This document shows, in pieces, positions 43,029-52,535 of a stretch of DNA of 64,000 nt (positions are counted from its first letter, which is position 1; each line of letters begins with the position of its first letter). Position numbers and translations under genes: made by a program. Below the pieces are notes generated by a model. That model searched no databases. It saw only the letters and a list, made by a program, of their open reading frames with translations, and was not told the origin of the DNA. Origin of the DNA: Prochlorococcus marinus CUG1435 (GTDB taxonomy: Bacteria > Cyanobacteriota > Cyanobacteriia > PCC-6307 > Cyanobiaceae); contig JAEPLP010000001.1 of assembly GCA_017644375.1 (NCBI GenBank), positions 976,001-1,040,000 on the forward strand, read 5' to 3'.

Positions 43029-44192
43029 TCAGAATTTATTTAAAGCAAATAAAATGTCCGAGATTAAATCGTTTGTATCTTCACATCCAATTGATAATCT
43101 TACAAGAGCATCATCTATCCCTAGTAGAGTTTTTGTTTTGTCATCAACAGAAGCATGAGTCATCGTTGCAGGGTGACAAATTAAACTTTCAACTCCTCCA
43201 AGGCTTTCTGCTAGAGAGAAATATTTGAGAGATTTGCAAAATTTAAAAGTATCCTCTTTATTTAAATTTAATTTTAGGGTAATCATTGAACCTCCAGATT
43301 TCATTTGCGATTTTGCTAAATTAAATTGCGGATGTTCTTGATTAAAAGGGTAAATTATTTTACTAATAATTTTATGATTACCTAATTCTTCAGAAATAAA
43401 TTCTGCACTTTTAGTTTGTTGTTCGATTCTTAAAGGAAGAGTTTTTACTCCTCTCGTAATGAGCCAACTATCAAAAGGAGATGGTTGAAGCCCGAGAGCT
43501 TTTTGAGAGAAAAGCATCTTACTATTCCATTCCTCATTATTTGTCAGTACTGCTCCGCCAAGTGCGTCACTATGTCCATTAATGAATTTTGTGGTGCTTA
43601 TAACCGATAGTGTTGCACCAAGGTCCAATGGTTTTTGAATAAGCGCTGTAGAAAATGTGTTGTCTACAACTACTGGTATTTCGAGTTTATTCGCTTCATC
43701 ACAAATCGCCTTAATATCAAGTACCTTCAAAAGTGGATTAGTTGGACTTTCTAGCCATATCAAGGTTGGCTCGAAGTTTGAAATCTTTTTGATATTATTT
43801 TCGTTTGTAAAATCTGTGTATAAAACTTCTAGTCCAAATTTCTTGAAAACTTTTTCGAACATCCTCACCGTACAACCATAGAGATTTGACTCGCAGAGTA
43901 TCTTGTCACCTGATTTTAGTGTTGAAGAAATTGCAGTTACCGCGCTAATTCCAGATCCAAAAACTGTACAGTATTTAGAGTCTTCTATTGATTTAAGTAT
44001 GTTTTCTAGAATTCTAAAGTTTGGATTGCCTGATCTGGTGTAGTCGAAATTATCTTTATTTCCATGCTTGAAAGTAGATGTAGAAAAAATAGGAGGCATA
44101 ACGCATCCAGTGTCTTCTGCAAATGTTTCCCCATGGTGAATAGATAGGGTCTTAAAACCTGGCTTTTTGATATTATTTTCCTTATTTCCCAT
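43029..44192 (-). CDS. metB: Cystathionine gamma-synthase / gamma-lyase
   Basis: A 387-residue gamma-family PLP enzyme: IHHGETFAEDTGCVMPPIF, SGNPNFRILENIL, ATTKFINGHSD-type lysine segment STTKFINGHSDALGG with PLP K202, and SLGGVESLICHPATMTH near the end, all typical of MetB/MecB. Gamma-synthase and gamma-lyase cannot be told apart here by eye. The gene at 41556 follows in the same direction with a three-base gap, so they are probably co-transcribed. Confidence 0.85.
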   Translation of the reverse strand: MGNKENNIKKPGFKTLSIHHGETFAEDTGCVMPPIFSTSTFKHGNKDNFDYTRSGNPNFRILENILKSIEDSKYCTVFGSGISAVTAISSTLKSGDKILCESNLYGCTVRMFEKVFKKFGLEVLYTDFTNENNIKKISNFEPTLIWLESPTNPLLKVLDIKAICDEANKLEIPVVVDNTFSTALIQKPLDLGATLSVISTTKFINGHSDALGGAVLTNNEEWNSKMLFSQKALGLQPSPFDSWLITRGVKTLPLRIEQQTKSAEFISEELGNHKIISKIIYPFNQEHPQFNLAKSQMKSGGSMITLKLNLNKEDTFKFCKSLKYFSLAESLGGVESLICHPATMTHASVDDKTKTLLGIDDALVRLSIGCEDTNDLISDILFALNKF

Positions 44193-44267
44193 TATTTTTA
44201 AAAATAAGAATTAAATTAAATCTCTCTTTTTTAAAAGATAGATTTAATAATCCAAAGAAAAGTAGTA

Positions 44268-44876
44268 TTAAACTTTTCTTGAATAATATTCAACAACTAG
44301 TAGTTCGTTTATTTCAAGAGCAACCCACTCTCTATCGCATTTCCCATTTATTTTTCCCGTTAATTTAGGTTTGTCTAAATCAAGATGAGGTGGGACATTT
44401 GCTAAACCAGGGAATTCTATATTACCTTCTACAAGTTTTTTGCTTGCTTTGTTTTCTTTAATTCCGATTACATCGCCTGATTTGCATTGATAACCCGCAA
44501 TATCAAGAACCTTTCCATTAACGGTTATATGGCCATGATTTACTAATTGTCTTGAGCCTGGGATTGTACCTCCAAAACCTAATCTAAAACAAACATTATC
44601 AAGTCTGTTTTCTAAAAGTCTTAGAAGGTTAGTTCCCGTAGATCCTTCTTGAGCTCTAGCTTTTTTTACATAACGTACTAGTTGTTTTTCAGAAACTCCA
44701 TAATTAAATCTAAGTTTCTGCTTTTCTTCTAGACGAATTGCATATTCTGATCGCTTGCGACGGGCTTGGCCGTGCTGACCTGGAGGATTAGACTTCTTTG
44801 AAGCTTTCCTGGTGAGACCTGGTAGTTCTCCCAAGCGACGCGTAACCCTTAATCTGGGGCCGCGGTATCTTGACAT
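44268..44876 (-). CDS. rpsD: 30S ribosomal protein S4
   Basis: A 202-residue primary 16S rRNA-binding protein: [20 protein letters not shown] at the start, [29 protein letters not shown], and the S4 domain [16 protein letters not shown]...[17 protein letters not shown] at 44876. Monocistronic, divergent from yidD. Confidence 0.97.
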   Translation of the reverse strand: MSRYRGPRLRVTRRLGELPGLTRKASKKSNPPGQHGQARRKRSEYAIRLEEKQKLRFNYGVSEKQLVRYVKKARAQEGSTGTNLLRLLENRLDNVCFRLGFGGTIPGSRQLVNHGHITVNGKVLDIAGYQCKSGDVIGIKENKASKKLVEGNIEFPGLANVPPHLDLDKPKLTGKINGKCDREWVALEINELLVVEYYSRKV

Positions 44877-44971
44877 AATTTTAAATTAAATAGAAATTTG
44901 CAATAAATTGGATAATTGATTAAATTCAATTAAACTAATTACTACTGGAAATACTATTTTACATCATCAAA

Positions 44972-45208
44972 GTGTTCAAAACTATTAATAGATCAATTAC
45001 TTCTATACTTCTTTTTATGATTTCTTTTTATCAAAAGTGGTTTTCACCTTTTTTCGGACCAAGATGCAGATTTATTCCAAGTTGCAGCTCTTATGGATAT
45101 GAGGCAATTACTAGACATGGTCCTTGGAAGGGAGGGTGGTTAACTTTAAGAAGATTGAGCAAATGCCATCCTTTAACTCCCTGTGGATGTGATCCTGTGC
45201 CTGACTAA
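44972..45208 (+). CDS. yidD: Membrane protein insertion efficiency factor YidD
   Basis: A 78-residue protein with an amphipathic N-terminal helix and the YidD core [41 protein letters not shown]...CGCDPVP, with its conserved Cys. GTG at 44972. It assists YidC-dependent insertion. The thioredoxin-fold gene follows within five bases. Confidence 0.93.
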   Translation: MFKTINRSITSILLFMISFYQKWFSPFFGPRCRFIPSCSSYGYEAITRHGPWKGGWLTLRRLSKCHPLTPCGCDPVPD

Positions 45209-45212
45209 ATGA

Positions 45213-45515
45213 ATGAAAATATTTATTTTTGTTAGGCAGGGATGTTGCCTTTGTGATTCATTAAAAAACAAACTGGCAAAAATAAATCTTAATGAGTTAT
45301 TCCCTAATCTAGAGGAGCTTAAAGAAATTGATATTGATAGGATCGATTTATATAAAGATAAATATAAAAAATATGATTTTGAAGTACCTGTTATTGCTGT
45401 TGAAGGAATTAGATCCGAGGAGATTATAGAATTGCCTCGCATTTCTCCAAGATTAAAAGATGATCAATTAAAGAATTGGTTTCAAAAAAATATTAGTACC
45501 ATTCTGGAGAAATAA
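45213..45515 (+). CDS. Glutaredoxin/thioredoxin-fold protein (DUF836)
   Basis: A 100-residue protein beginning MKIFIFVRQGCCLCDSLKNKL, with a CxxC in a CCLC motif near residues 11-14, a cis-Pro segment VPVIAVEG and a C-terminal basic helix. The glutaredoxin 2-like DUF836 family suits best. ATG at 45213, five bases after yidD; murE follows after nine, so the three form an operon. Confidence 0.75.
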   Translation: MKIFIFVRQGCCLCDSLKNKLAKINLNELFPNLEELKEIDIDRIDLYKDKYKKYDFEVPVIAVEGIRSEEIIELPRISPRLKDDQLKNWFQKNISTILEK

Positions 45516-45524
45516 TTTTTTTAT

Positions 45525-47060
45525 ATGAGATCTATAAAATTACATAAACTTTTAGATTTGGTAGGAATTATTCCTTCATTAGATTTAATCGATCATGAAA
45601 TCAATAATATTTCTTTTAACTCTAAAGAAGTACAAAAAGGAACTTTATTTTTAGGTATGCCTGGTTTAAATGTTGATGGAGGAAAATATTGTATTGAGGC
45701 AATTGAAAATGGCGCTGAGGCTGCCATTATTGGGTCTGCTGCAAAAGAGAAAATTGGATCTATTGATCGAGAAAGGATTTTGGTTATAGAGGATAATTTA
45801 GATTATATTTTTGGTCAAATAGTCGCTGAGTTTTGGAATAGGCCTTCAAGAAAACTTAAACTTATTGGTGTTACGGGTACTAATGGAAAAACGACAATTA
45901 CTTTTTTATTGGAATATCTTTTAAAAAAATTAGGAAAAAAGACTGCATTATTTGGGACCTTGCTCAATAGATGGCCTGGCTTCTCAGAGGTGGCTACTCA
46001 TACAACTGATTTCGCCGATAAACTTCAAAAGAAATTAAATGCTGCTGTTGAGGCAGAATCTGAATTCGCGATATTAGAGGTAAGTTCTCATTCTATTGCT
46101 CAAAACAGGATATCAGGATGCGAATTTGAGGCGGCTATTTTTACTAATTTAACTCAAGATCATCTTGATTATCACTCAGATATGGAATCATATTTTCATA
46201 CAAAAAGAAAATTATTTTTCCCACCTTACTTAAAAGAAAAAGATGGAATTTGTGTATTAAATCATGATGACCATTGGATATCTAAATTGTCATCTGATCT
46301 TGAAAAAAGATCTTTATTAGTCTCTACAAAAATTACTGAAAGTGAATTTGAAAAAGATGATTTTTTTTTCGTAACAGATAAAAAATTTACTGAAAGTGGT
46401 TCCACCTGTATATTTCATACACCTAGTGAAAAAATTCAACTTTTTGTTCCACTTATCGGTGAATTTAATTTAATGAATGCTATTCAAGCAATAACAATTT
46501 TGTATAAACTTAATTTTTCTTTAAAAGATCTATCAAAGTTAATACAATCTTTCCCTGGCGCTCCTGGGAGAATGGAGAAAATACAAATTGATAATGATGT
46601 CGTTTTAAGATCACTTCCAACAGTAATTGTTGATTATGCCCACACTCCTGATGGATTAAAAAAAGTTTTGCAATCAATTAAAAAACTTTGTGAAGGGAAA
46701 CTCATAACTGTTTTTGGCTGTGGCGGAGATCGAGACCGTAGTAAAAGGCCTTTAATGGGATCAATAGCTGAAGAGTTTTCTGATCAACTTTTTATAACTT
46801 CAGATAATCCAAGATCAGAAGAACCCCAAAAGATAGTAAATGATATTTTGATGGGTATAAAAAAAAGAGAAAAAATAACAATTGAGATTGATAGATTTAA
46901 AGCAATAAATGAATCTATTAAATTTGCCAATAAAGAAGATATAGTTTTAATTGCAGGAAAAGGACATGAAGACTACCAAATTCTCAATGATAAAGTTATT
47001 AATTTTGATGATAGAAAAATAGCTTATAAATTATTAAAAGAAAAAAGTAAATTACAATAA
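45525..47060 (+). CDS. murE: UDP-MurNAc-tripeptide synthetase MurE
   Basis: A 511-residue Mur ligase adding meso-diaminopimelate to UDP-MurNAc-Ala-Glu. The ATP loop GVTGTNGKTT, TNLTQDHLDYHSDMESYFHTKRKLF, and DNPRSEEP, whose DNPR is the signature for diaminopimelate rather than lysine, are all present. Length is typical. ATG at 45525. Confidence 0.95.
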   Translation: MRSIKLHKLLDLVGIIPSLDLIDHEINNISFNSKEVQKGTLFLGMPGLNVDGGKYCIEAIENGAEAAIIGSAAKEKIGSIDRERILVIEDNLDYIFGQIVAEFWNRPSRKLKLIGVTGTNGKTTITFLLEYLLKKLGKKTALFGTLLNRWPGFSEVATHTTDFADKLQKKLNAAVEAESEFAILEVSSHSIAQNRISGCEFEAAIFTNLTQDHLDYHSDMESYFHTKRKLFFPPYLKEKDGICVLNHDDHWISKLSSDLEKRSLLVSTKITESEFEKDDFFFVTDKKFTESGSTCIFHTPSEKIQLFVPLIGEFNLMNAIQAITILYKLNFSLKDLSKLIQSFPGAPGRMEKIQIDNDVVLRSLPTVIVDYAHTPDGLKKVLQSIKKLCEGKLITVFGCGGDRDRSKRPLMGSIAEEFSDQLFITSDNPRSEEPQKIVNDILMGIKKREKITIEIDRFKAINESIKFANKEDIVLIAGKGHEDYQILNDKVINFDDRKIAYKLLKEKSKLQ

Positions 47061-47140
47061 ATTTCCTAATCAAATCAGAAAGATCTTTACGCAAATCACA
47101 AGAAAAGTTTCTTAGAATCAAGATAGTTATTTTTAAAAAA

Positions 47141-47845
47141 ATGAAAGGCTTAGCCTTAGTTGTAGGCGCAGGAGGGATTGGAACACAACTAGCTAAAGAT
47201 CTGAATGAAAGTGAAAAAGATTTAGATGTTGTATTGTGTGGAAGAAAAAGTGAATTTAATTCTTTTTGGGAATTAGACATAGAGGATTCTCAATCTCTTT
47301 TGCAATTGAAAAATAAAATATCAAATCATCCTTCAAAATTAAGACTAGTTATTAACGCTACAGGGAGACTTCATAGTGATTCTCTTCAACCAGAAAAAAG
47401 ATTACAACATCTTGATAAAAAAAATATGATGGAAAGTTTTTCAATAAATGCTTTTTCTCCTATTTTATTAGCTAAAACTATTGAAGAATTTATACCAAAA
47501 GATTTTGATTTTAATTTTGCAAGTATAAGTGCAAGAGTGGGAAGTATTGGAGATAATCAAACTGGAGGATGGTATTCATATAGAGCTGCAAAATCTGCCC
47601 AAAATCAATTTTTTAAATCTTTAAGTATTGAGTGGGCTAGACGTTTCCCAAAGGCTACTATTACACTTCTTCATCCAGGAACAGTAGATACTGATTTATC
47701 TAGACCTTTTCATAAATTTGTTCCAGAACATAAATTATTTAGTAAAGAAAAATCATCCCAATTTTTGATCAATATTATTAAGAATCAAACTCCAGAATCT
47801 ACTGGAAAATTTATTGCATGGGACAGCTCGGAGATACCTTGGTAA
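47141..47845 (+). CDS. Short-chain dehydrogenase/reductase
   Basis: A 234-residue SDR. The nucleotide motif is VVGAGGIGTQLA at residues 7-18, then NATGRL, the catalytic Ser near SARVGS, and YSYRAAK (Y and K near 150), closing in LHPGTVDTDLSRPF. It belongs to the CsgA-like cytosolic group with poly-specific or unknown substrate. ATG at 47141, 80 bases after murE. Confidence 0.85.
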   Translation: MKGLALVVGAGGIGTQLAKDLNESEKDLDVVLCGRKSEFNSFWELDIEDSQSLLQLKNKISNHPSKLRLVINATGRLHSDSLQPEKRLQHLDKKNMMESFSINAFSPILLAKTIEEFIPKDFDFNFASISARVGSIGDNQTGGWYSYRAAKSAQNQFFKSLSIEWARRFPKATITLLHPGTVDTDLSRPFHKFVPEHKLFSKEKSSQFLINIIKNQTPESTGKFIAWDSSEIPW

Positions 47846-47875
47846 ATTAAACTTTATCTTTATATCAATAGATTT

Positions 47876-49051
47876 TTAATTCAATATTTTTTTTATTTCT
47901 TTAGAAAGTACATCAATCTCAGCTTCTGTAGTCATTTGATGTACACATGCTCTAAACCATTTTGGATCTTCTAAAACTCTAATCCAAATTTTCTTTTCTC
48001 CAAGTTTCTTAACAAATTTATCCTTATCTTCAATATTTTCGATATTAAAACTAACTATCCCATTTAAGTATTTTTTTTCTAAAACTAATTCAACTCCGTT
48101 TAATTGATTTAATTCATCCCAAAGTTTCTCACTTAATCTTTTTATATTTTTTCTCTTTTCTTTTTCATTGCAGTCTTTATCCAAAAGATCTAAAGAATTA
48201 CGCAGCCCTGCAAGTAAAGGAATACAAGAGGTAGCTACTTCAAACTTCCTTGCATCATCATGAAAAAGATTATCTGAAGGCTCATAAATGCCTTGCTCTT
48301 TTTTTAATGATTTCCAACCAATTATTGTTGGATCTGTTTCATGAATAAATCTATCTGAGACATAAATGGCTCCAAGTCCTTCTGGTCCGCATGCCCATTT
48401 ATGAGAAGTTATTGAATATAAATCAGAATAAAAAACTTCTTCTTCAATTTTTATGTGTCCAAAGGTTTGAGCACCATCAACCAGTAGATAAGAGTTTTCT
48501 CGATTATTTTTTAATTCGATAGAAATTTGTTTTAAAGGAATTTTATATCCAAAGTTCCATAAGATATGAGAAATAATAAGGATCTTGGTCTTACTATTTA
48601 GATTTTTCAAAATCTCTAAAATTATAGTTTCGTCGTTTAGATTTTTAATTTTTTGGATTGGCAAGATTTTGAATATTAATTTATTTCTTCTGCAAAATTC
48701 TCGACTTGCAGCCACTATTCCAGGATGTTCACAGTCACTTATTAACAACTCTTCTCCCTCTTCTACTTTTATTCCCCAAAAGGGCAAAATCATACCGGAA
48801 GAGATATTTTCGGTTAAAGCTACATTCTTTGAATTGACACCTAATTTTTGCGCAATGAGTCTTTTTGTAGTCAATATTTCTTTGTAAATAAAAGGCCACA
48901 TATCATTGGTAAATGGTCCTAAATCTTGGATAATTTCCCAAGTTTTAACTATTGCTTCTAGAGAAGATTTTGGTAATGGTCCTTGACCACCATAGTTGAA
49001 ATAATACTTATTTTTTAAAGCGGGTATTTGATCTCTTAGATTATTTCTCAT
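47876..49051 (-). CDS. Class V aminotransferase / cysteine desulfurase-like
   Basis: A 391-residue fold-type I PLP protein of the NifS/SufS class: NYGGQGPLPKSSLEAI, TENISSGMILPFWG, LVDGAQTFGHI and the PLP lysine in SITSHKWACGPEGLG. The persulfide Cys segment is not obvious, so it may be an isopenicillin epimerase-like or unassigned member rather than a true desulfurase. ATG at 49051. Confidence 0.78.
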   Translation of the reverse strand: MRNNLRDQIPALKNKYYFNYGGQGPLPKSSLEAIVKTWEIIQDLGPFTNDMWPFIYKEILTTKRLIAQKLGVNSKNVALTENISSGMILPFWGIKVEEGEELLISDCEHPGIVAASREFCRRNKLIFKILPIQKIKNLNDETIILEILKNLNSKTKILIISHILWNFGYKIPLKQISIELKNNRENSYLLVDGAQTFGHIKIEEEVFYSDLYSITSHKWACGPEGLGAIYVSDRFIHETDPTIIGWKSLKKEQGIYEPSDNLFHDDARKFEVATSCIPLLAGLRNSLDLLDKDCNEKEKRKNIKRLSEKLWDELNQLNGVELVLEKKYLNGIVSFNIENIEDKDKFVKKLGEKKIWIRVLEDPKWFRACVHQMTTEAEIDVLSKEIKKILN

Positions 49052-49087
49052 AGAAATTTATATTATATTTTCAACTCTTGAATTTTT

Positions 49088-49882
49088 TTAAATATTGCCC
49101 ACTAAAGTTACTGTCCTAAATTCAATATCCTCAATTACTTTCCAAGGTTCAGCACTCCTTTCTGCAAATTTTAAATTTTTAAATCCTAGTTCTTTAAAAT
49201 CACTTATAAACTCTGGCTCATACCATGCACCACTAATACATCCTGTCCATAGATCATGATCATTTTGCAATCTTAAAGGAACTTTTTTGTTAGAGACGAT
49301 ATCGCTAATTGCAATTCTTCCATCATCGTTTAAAACTCTTTTTATGTTATTTAGAAGTTTATTTCTAGATTCTGGACTTACCAAGTTTAAAACGCAATTA
49401 CTTAAAATAATATCTACTGATTTATCTGCGATTAATGGATTTAAATCTTTATCTAATTCATCAAGTTTTTCAATTGAACCTTTTAGAAATTCTGTATTGT
49501 TGAAACCTATATTTTTTGTAACTTCTTTAGATGCTGATCTAGATAAAGAAAGCATGTCAGGATTCTGATCAACTCCAATAACTTTCCCTTCTTTCCCCAC
49601 AATTTGGGCACAAATAAAAGCATTTTTGCCGCTACCACTTCCAAGATCTAAGACTATATCATTTTTTTGAACATATTTTGTTGGATCACCACACCCATAG
49701 TCTCTTTCTATAACCTCTTGAGGAATTGCTTCAAGTAAAACGGGATTAAACCCAACTGGTGTACAAAGACAACTTTCTTTTTCTTGTGCGGCTGAGCCAT
49801 ATCTTTCTTGAATCGCATCTTTATGATCGAATTGATTAGGTGCTTTATTCGATGTGTTTGTATTACAGCAACTTTCAGACAT
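49088..49882 (-). CDS. arsM: Arsenite methyltransferase-like SAM enzyme
   Basis: A 264-residue methyltransferase from ATG at 49882-49880; the longer frame to 49915 uses TTG near the terminator of the next gene. The Cys-rich start (SESCCNTNT, ESCLCTPVG), the SAM motif VLDLGSGSGKNAFICA, and SNCVLNLV fit the ArsM family, which needs several Cys for As(III). The target could also be another sulfur-bearing metalloid. The gene starts just past the terminator at 49919-49942. Confidence 0.72.
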   Translation of the reverse strand: MSESCCNTNTSNKAPNQFDHKDAIQERYGSAAQEKESCLCTPVGFNPVLLEAIPQEVIERDYGCGDPTKYVQKNDIVLDLGSGSGKNAFICAQIVGKEGKVIGVDQNPDMLSLSRSASKEVTKNIGFNNTEFLKGSIEKLDELDKDLNPLIADKSVDIILSNCVLNLVSPESRNKLLNNIKRVLNDDGRIAISDIVSNKKVPLRLQNDHDLWTGCISGAWYEPEFISDFKELGFKNLKFAERSAEPWKVIEDIEFRTVTLVGNI

Positions 49883-49918
49883 ATTTTTTAAAGGACTCTT
49901 GATAAATATAGCCAAAAA

Positions 49919-49942
49919 AAAAGCCCCTGAAAAAAGGGCTTT
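49919..49942 (-). terminator. Rho-independent terminator after the DUF4278 gene
   Basis: AAAAGCCC / GGGCTTTT with an eight-base loop. Read on the reverse strand it is followed by a long T run (from the A-rich sequence at 49913-49918), so it ends the transcript of the DUF4278 gene. Confidence 0.8.
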
Positions 49943-49959
49943 TAATTTGTTTAATTAAA

Positions 49960-50133
49960 TTATTTAGTGTAATTAACACCTCTGTAATTTAATTCTGCTT
50001 TTTCATTACTTGAAGAAGCGTCATCCATTCTATTGGTGTATACGTTTCTTCTGTAGGTAAGTTCAACAAGTTGCTTTTTAGCAGCTTCTTTGTTTTGAAC
50101 GTAGTTTTTACCTCTGTAAGTTAAAGTAGTCAT
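49960..50133 (-). CDS. DUF4278 protein
   Basis: A 57-residue protein with the DUF4278 YRG motif at both ends: MTTLTYRGKNYVQ at the start, and ELNYRGVNYTK at the end, with an intermediate LTYRRNVY. Start at ATG 50133-50131 is preferred because it begins the domain; an in-frame ATG at 50169-50167 exists within the leader but would add residues of no family likeness. The gene has a structured leader (aptamer-like fold at 50162-50207), a TATAAT box and a good terminator, so it is probably a regulated single-gene transcript. Function of the family is unknown. Confidence 0.75.
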   Translation of the reverse strand: MTTLTYRGKNYVQNKEAAKKQLVELTYRRNVYTNRMDDASSSNEKAELNYRGVNYTK

Positions 50134-50161
50134 GTTTCGATGTGACAACACGGCCATCCCC

Positions 50162-50207
50162 CGTTCCATGGTATGACTCGAACTGCGCCCTCAAGTGAGG
50201 GTGAACG
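50162..50207 (-). promoter_or_regulatory. Candidate glutamine-II (downstream-peptide) riboswitch
   Basis: On the reverse strand the leader of the DUF4278 gene carries CGUUC (50207-50203) pairing with GAACG (50166-50162). Inside lies the stem CCCUC/GAGGG with loop ACUU, then GCGCAGUUCGAGUCAUACCAU. The CGUUCA opening, the short GC stem and the GGAACG close recall the downstream-peptide motif of marine picocyanobacteria, which senses glutamine and lies before very short genes. Both match here. The recognition is from memory of the motif; a covariance search would settle it. Confidence 0.6.
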
Positions 50208-50212
50208 AAAAA

Positions 50213-50238
50213 GTAGCGATTGCTACCAAATTATTATA
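50213..50238 (-). promoter_or_regulatory. Promoter of the DUF4278 gene with NtcA-type palindrome
   Basis: A perfect TATAAT (reverse strand, 50238-50233) predicts a start near 50226. Directly over that start lies GTA-N8-TAC (GTAGCAATCGCTAC, 50226-50213), the NtcA consensus, also a five-pair RNA hairpin. An NtcA site over the start would repress rather than activate. The sequence immediately precedes the aptamer-like fold. Confidence 0.45.
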
Positions 50239-50388
50239 AGCGTATTTTCCTAGGGATGTCTAGCTTTTACAAATAGAAACGAAGATTTAATATTTTTTTA
50301 ATTATTATCTTAGGTAAATTTTTTTATAAATAGTCTCTAGAAAGGATTATGTTTATATTTGGTTTAATCTTCATGTAACTATTTATTT

Positions 50389-50646
50389 ATGACAGGTTTT
50401 TTATATTTCTTGGGTAATACTTTAAGGTGGCCAGTCCTTAAGCCAAAAGAATTTTTTTCCTTACATGCGTATTTTTCAATTATTTATTTGATAACTTTTA
50501 CTCTTAGTAAATATGATGTAAGCCAATCAAATTTTGTTTTTACTCTAGGGATTCTTGCACCTCTTTTAATCGCTATTGGGCAAGGACTTCCAATTGATTG
50601 CCTTGATATGGAATCTTCTTTGATGAAGGAATTAAAAACTAAGTAA
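50389..50646 (+). CDS. 85-residue membrane protein, hypothetical
   Basis: ATG at 50389. Two hydrophobic stretches (SLHAYFSIIYLITFTLS and VFTLGILAPLLIAIGQGLP) follow a short N-terminus (MTGFLYFLGNTLRWPV). Ends CLDMESSLMKELKTK. No family recognised. It diverges from the DUF4278 leader. Confidence 0.5.
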   Translation: MTGFLYFLGNTLRWPVLKPKEFFSLHAYFSIIYLITFTLSKYDVSQSNFVFTLGILAPLLIAIGQGLPIDCLDMESSLMKELKTK

Positions 50647-50667
50647 TATTTTTTTAGTTAGAAATTT

Positions 50668-50913
50668 TTATAAAACCTGAACAACCTCGCTTATTTCAGG
50701 AATCATTTCTTTTAACTTTCTTTCAATACCCATTTTTAAAGTCATAGTACTACTTGGGCAACTACCACATGCCCCTTGAAGTCTTACTTTGACTATTGGA
50801 CCATCTATTTCTGCAATCTCTACATTACCTCCATCAGATATTAAAAAAGGTCTAAGCTCGTCAAGAACTTTTTCTACATTTTCGTTTGTCAGCGAGAGTG
50901 TTTCAGTACTCAT
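50668..50913 (-). CDS. nfu: NifU C-terminal domain (Nfu) iron-sulfur scaffold
   Basis: An 81-residue stand-alone Nfu domain: [23 protein letters not shown], the C49-G-S-C52 cluster ligand site in [14 protein letters not shown], and [11 protein letters not shown] at the end. In cyanobacteria this protein passes 4Fe-4S clusters to photosystem I. ATG at 50913. Confidence 0.95.
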   Translation of the reverse strand: MSTETLSLTNENVEKVLDELRPFLISDGGNVEIAEIDGPIVKVRLQGACGSCPSSTMTLKMGIERKLKEMIPEISEVVQVL

Positions 50914-50983
50914 AATTTTGGATTAACTTTATAATAAGCCTAGAAAGAAATTTGATTTATTGCAAAAAAGATAATTTTCTGTT

Positions 50984-52480
50984 GTGACTGAATTTAAAAA
51001 TCCCACAAATGACAATAGCTACTTTGATGCAGTCCTAGTAGGAGCAGGGATAATGAGCAGTACTTTAGCTCTCCTAATCTCAGAAGCTTTACCAGATATA
51101 AAGTTCCTTATAATAGAAAAATTAAATGCTCCAGGAAGTGAAAGCACTGGTGCTTTTAATAATGCAGGCACAGGACATGCGGCTAATTGCGAATTAAACT
51201 ATACCCCTTTAGATGAAAAAGGAAATATAAAAATAGATAAAGCGCTCTCAATAAATCGTTCTTTTGAAAGATCTATGTCTTTATGGGCTTCATTATATGA
51301 AGCAGGGAAAATTGATATTAAAAAGTTTTTAAAATTTATTCCTCATATTAGCTTTGTGTCTGGTCAGGATAATATTTCCTTTTTAAAAAAAAGGTTTCAG
51401 AAAATGAACGAAAATCCTGAATTTATTGATATGGAATTTTCTACATCTTTTGATGAAGTTTCATCATGGGCTCCTCTAATAACAAAAGATAGGAATCCAT
51501 TTACTAAAATTGCTGCTACCAGAATAGCTAGAGGAACAGATATTAATTTTGAGGCCCTCACAAAAGAATATCTGTCATTAGTTTCTCAAAATAAAAATGT
51601 TGAAATTAGATATAAAACAGAATTAGTAGATTTAAAGAAAATTGATAAAAAAAAATGGGAACTAGAAATTAGTTCAGAAGGTAGAAAAACTTCAATTAGA
51701 ACTGGCTATGTTTTTCTTGGTGCTGGTGGAAAAACAATTAATTATTTGCAAAAATCGAAAATTCCAGAAGCAAAGATTTATGGTGGATTTCCTGTTAGTG
51801 GAAAATGGCTTATTTGCGAGAAAAAAGATCTAACAGAAAAACATAACTCAAAAGTTTATGGTAAGGCTGATCTTGGATCGCCACCAATGTCTGTGCCTCA
51901 TTTAGATACTAGATGGATTGATAATAAAAAATTTCTTTTATATGGACCTTTTGCTGGATTTACAACAAAATTTCTAAAGCAAAGTTCATACTTTGACTTA
52001 TTTAGTTCAATTAAGAAGAATAATATTTTTTCTATGTTAGACGTTGGTTTCAAGAATAACGATTTAATTAATTACCTAATATCACAATCATTAAAGAACC
52101 ATAACTCAAGAGTTGAGAATTTAAAGAATATGATGCCATCAGCTAATCCTTCTGATTGGTATTTAAAGAATGCTGGTCAACGAGTCCAAATAATTAAGAA
52201 AACTGAAGGTGGTGGTTCTTTGAAATTTGGAACGGAGATTGTAAATTCATCTGATGGATCATTATCTGCTTTGCTAGGAGCTTCGCCGGGCGCAAGTACT
52301 GCGGTTTCAATTATGGTTGAGGTTTTAGAAAAATCTGTTTTATTTTTAAACGATAAGCATAATCTTCAGAAAAAAATAAATGACTTAGTTTATCCAGAAC
52401 TATCAGTCTCTGAAAATAACAGTACCTTCATAAAAGACATCAAAAAAAGAAATAATTCCATTTTTGGTTTCCATCCATAA
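50984..52480 (+). CDS. mqo: Malate:quinone oxidoreductase
   Basis: A 498-residue FAD enzyme feeding electrons from malate to the quinone pool. The start [19 protein letters not shown] is the FAD-binding fold; [24 protein letters not shown] is highly typical of Mqo, and the C-terminal [15 protein letters not shown] follows. GTG at 50984. Divergent from nfu. Confidence 0.95.
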   Translation: MTEFKNPTNDNSYFDAVLVGAGIMSSTLALLISEALPDIKFLIIEKLNAPGSESTGAFNNAGTGHAANCELNYTPLDEKGNIKIDKALSINRSFERSMSLWASLYEAGKIDIKKFLKFIPHISFVSGQDNISFLKKRFQKMNENPEFIDMEFSTSFDEVSSWAPLITKDRNPFTKIAATRIARGTDINFEALTKEYLSLVSQNKNVEIRYKTELVDLKKIDKKKWELEISSEGRKTSIRTGYVFLGAGGKTINYLQKSKIPEAKIYGGFPVSGKWLICEKKDLTEKHNSKVYGKADLGSPPMSVPHLDTRWIDNKKFLLYGPFAGFTTKFLKQSSYFDLFSSIKKNNIFSMLDVGFKNNDLINYLISQSLKNHNSRVENLKNMMPSANPSDWYLKNAGQRVQIIKKTEGGGSLKFGTEIVNSSDGSLSALLGASPGASTAVSIMVEVLEKSVLFLNDKHNLQKKINDLVYPELSVSENNSTFIKDIKKRNNSIFGFHP

Positions 52481-52535
52481 TTCTAATTAGCTAGTATTAA
52501 TCAAGATGTAATAAGAGGAGAATTTTTATTTCTAT

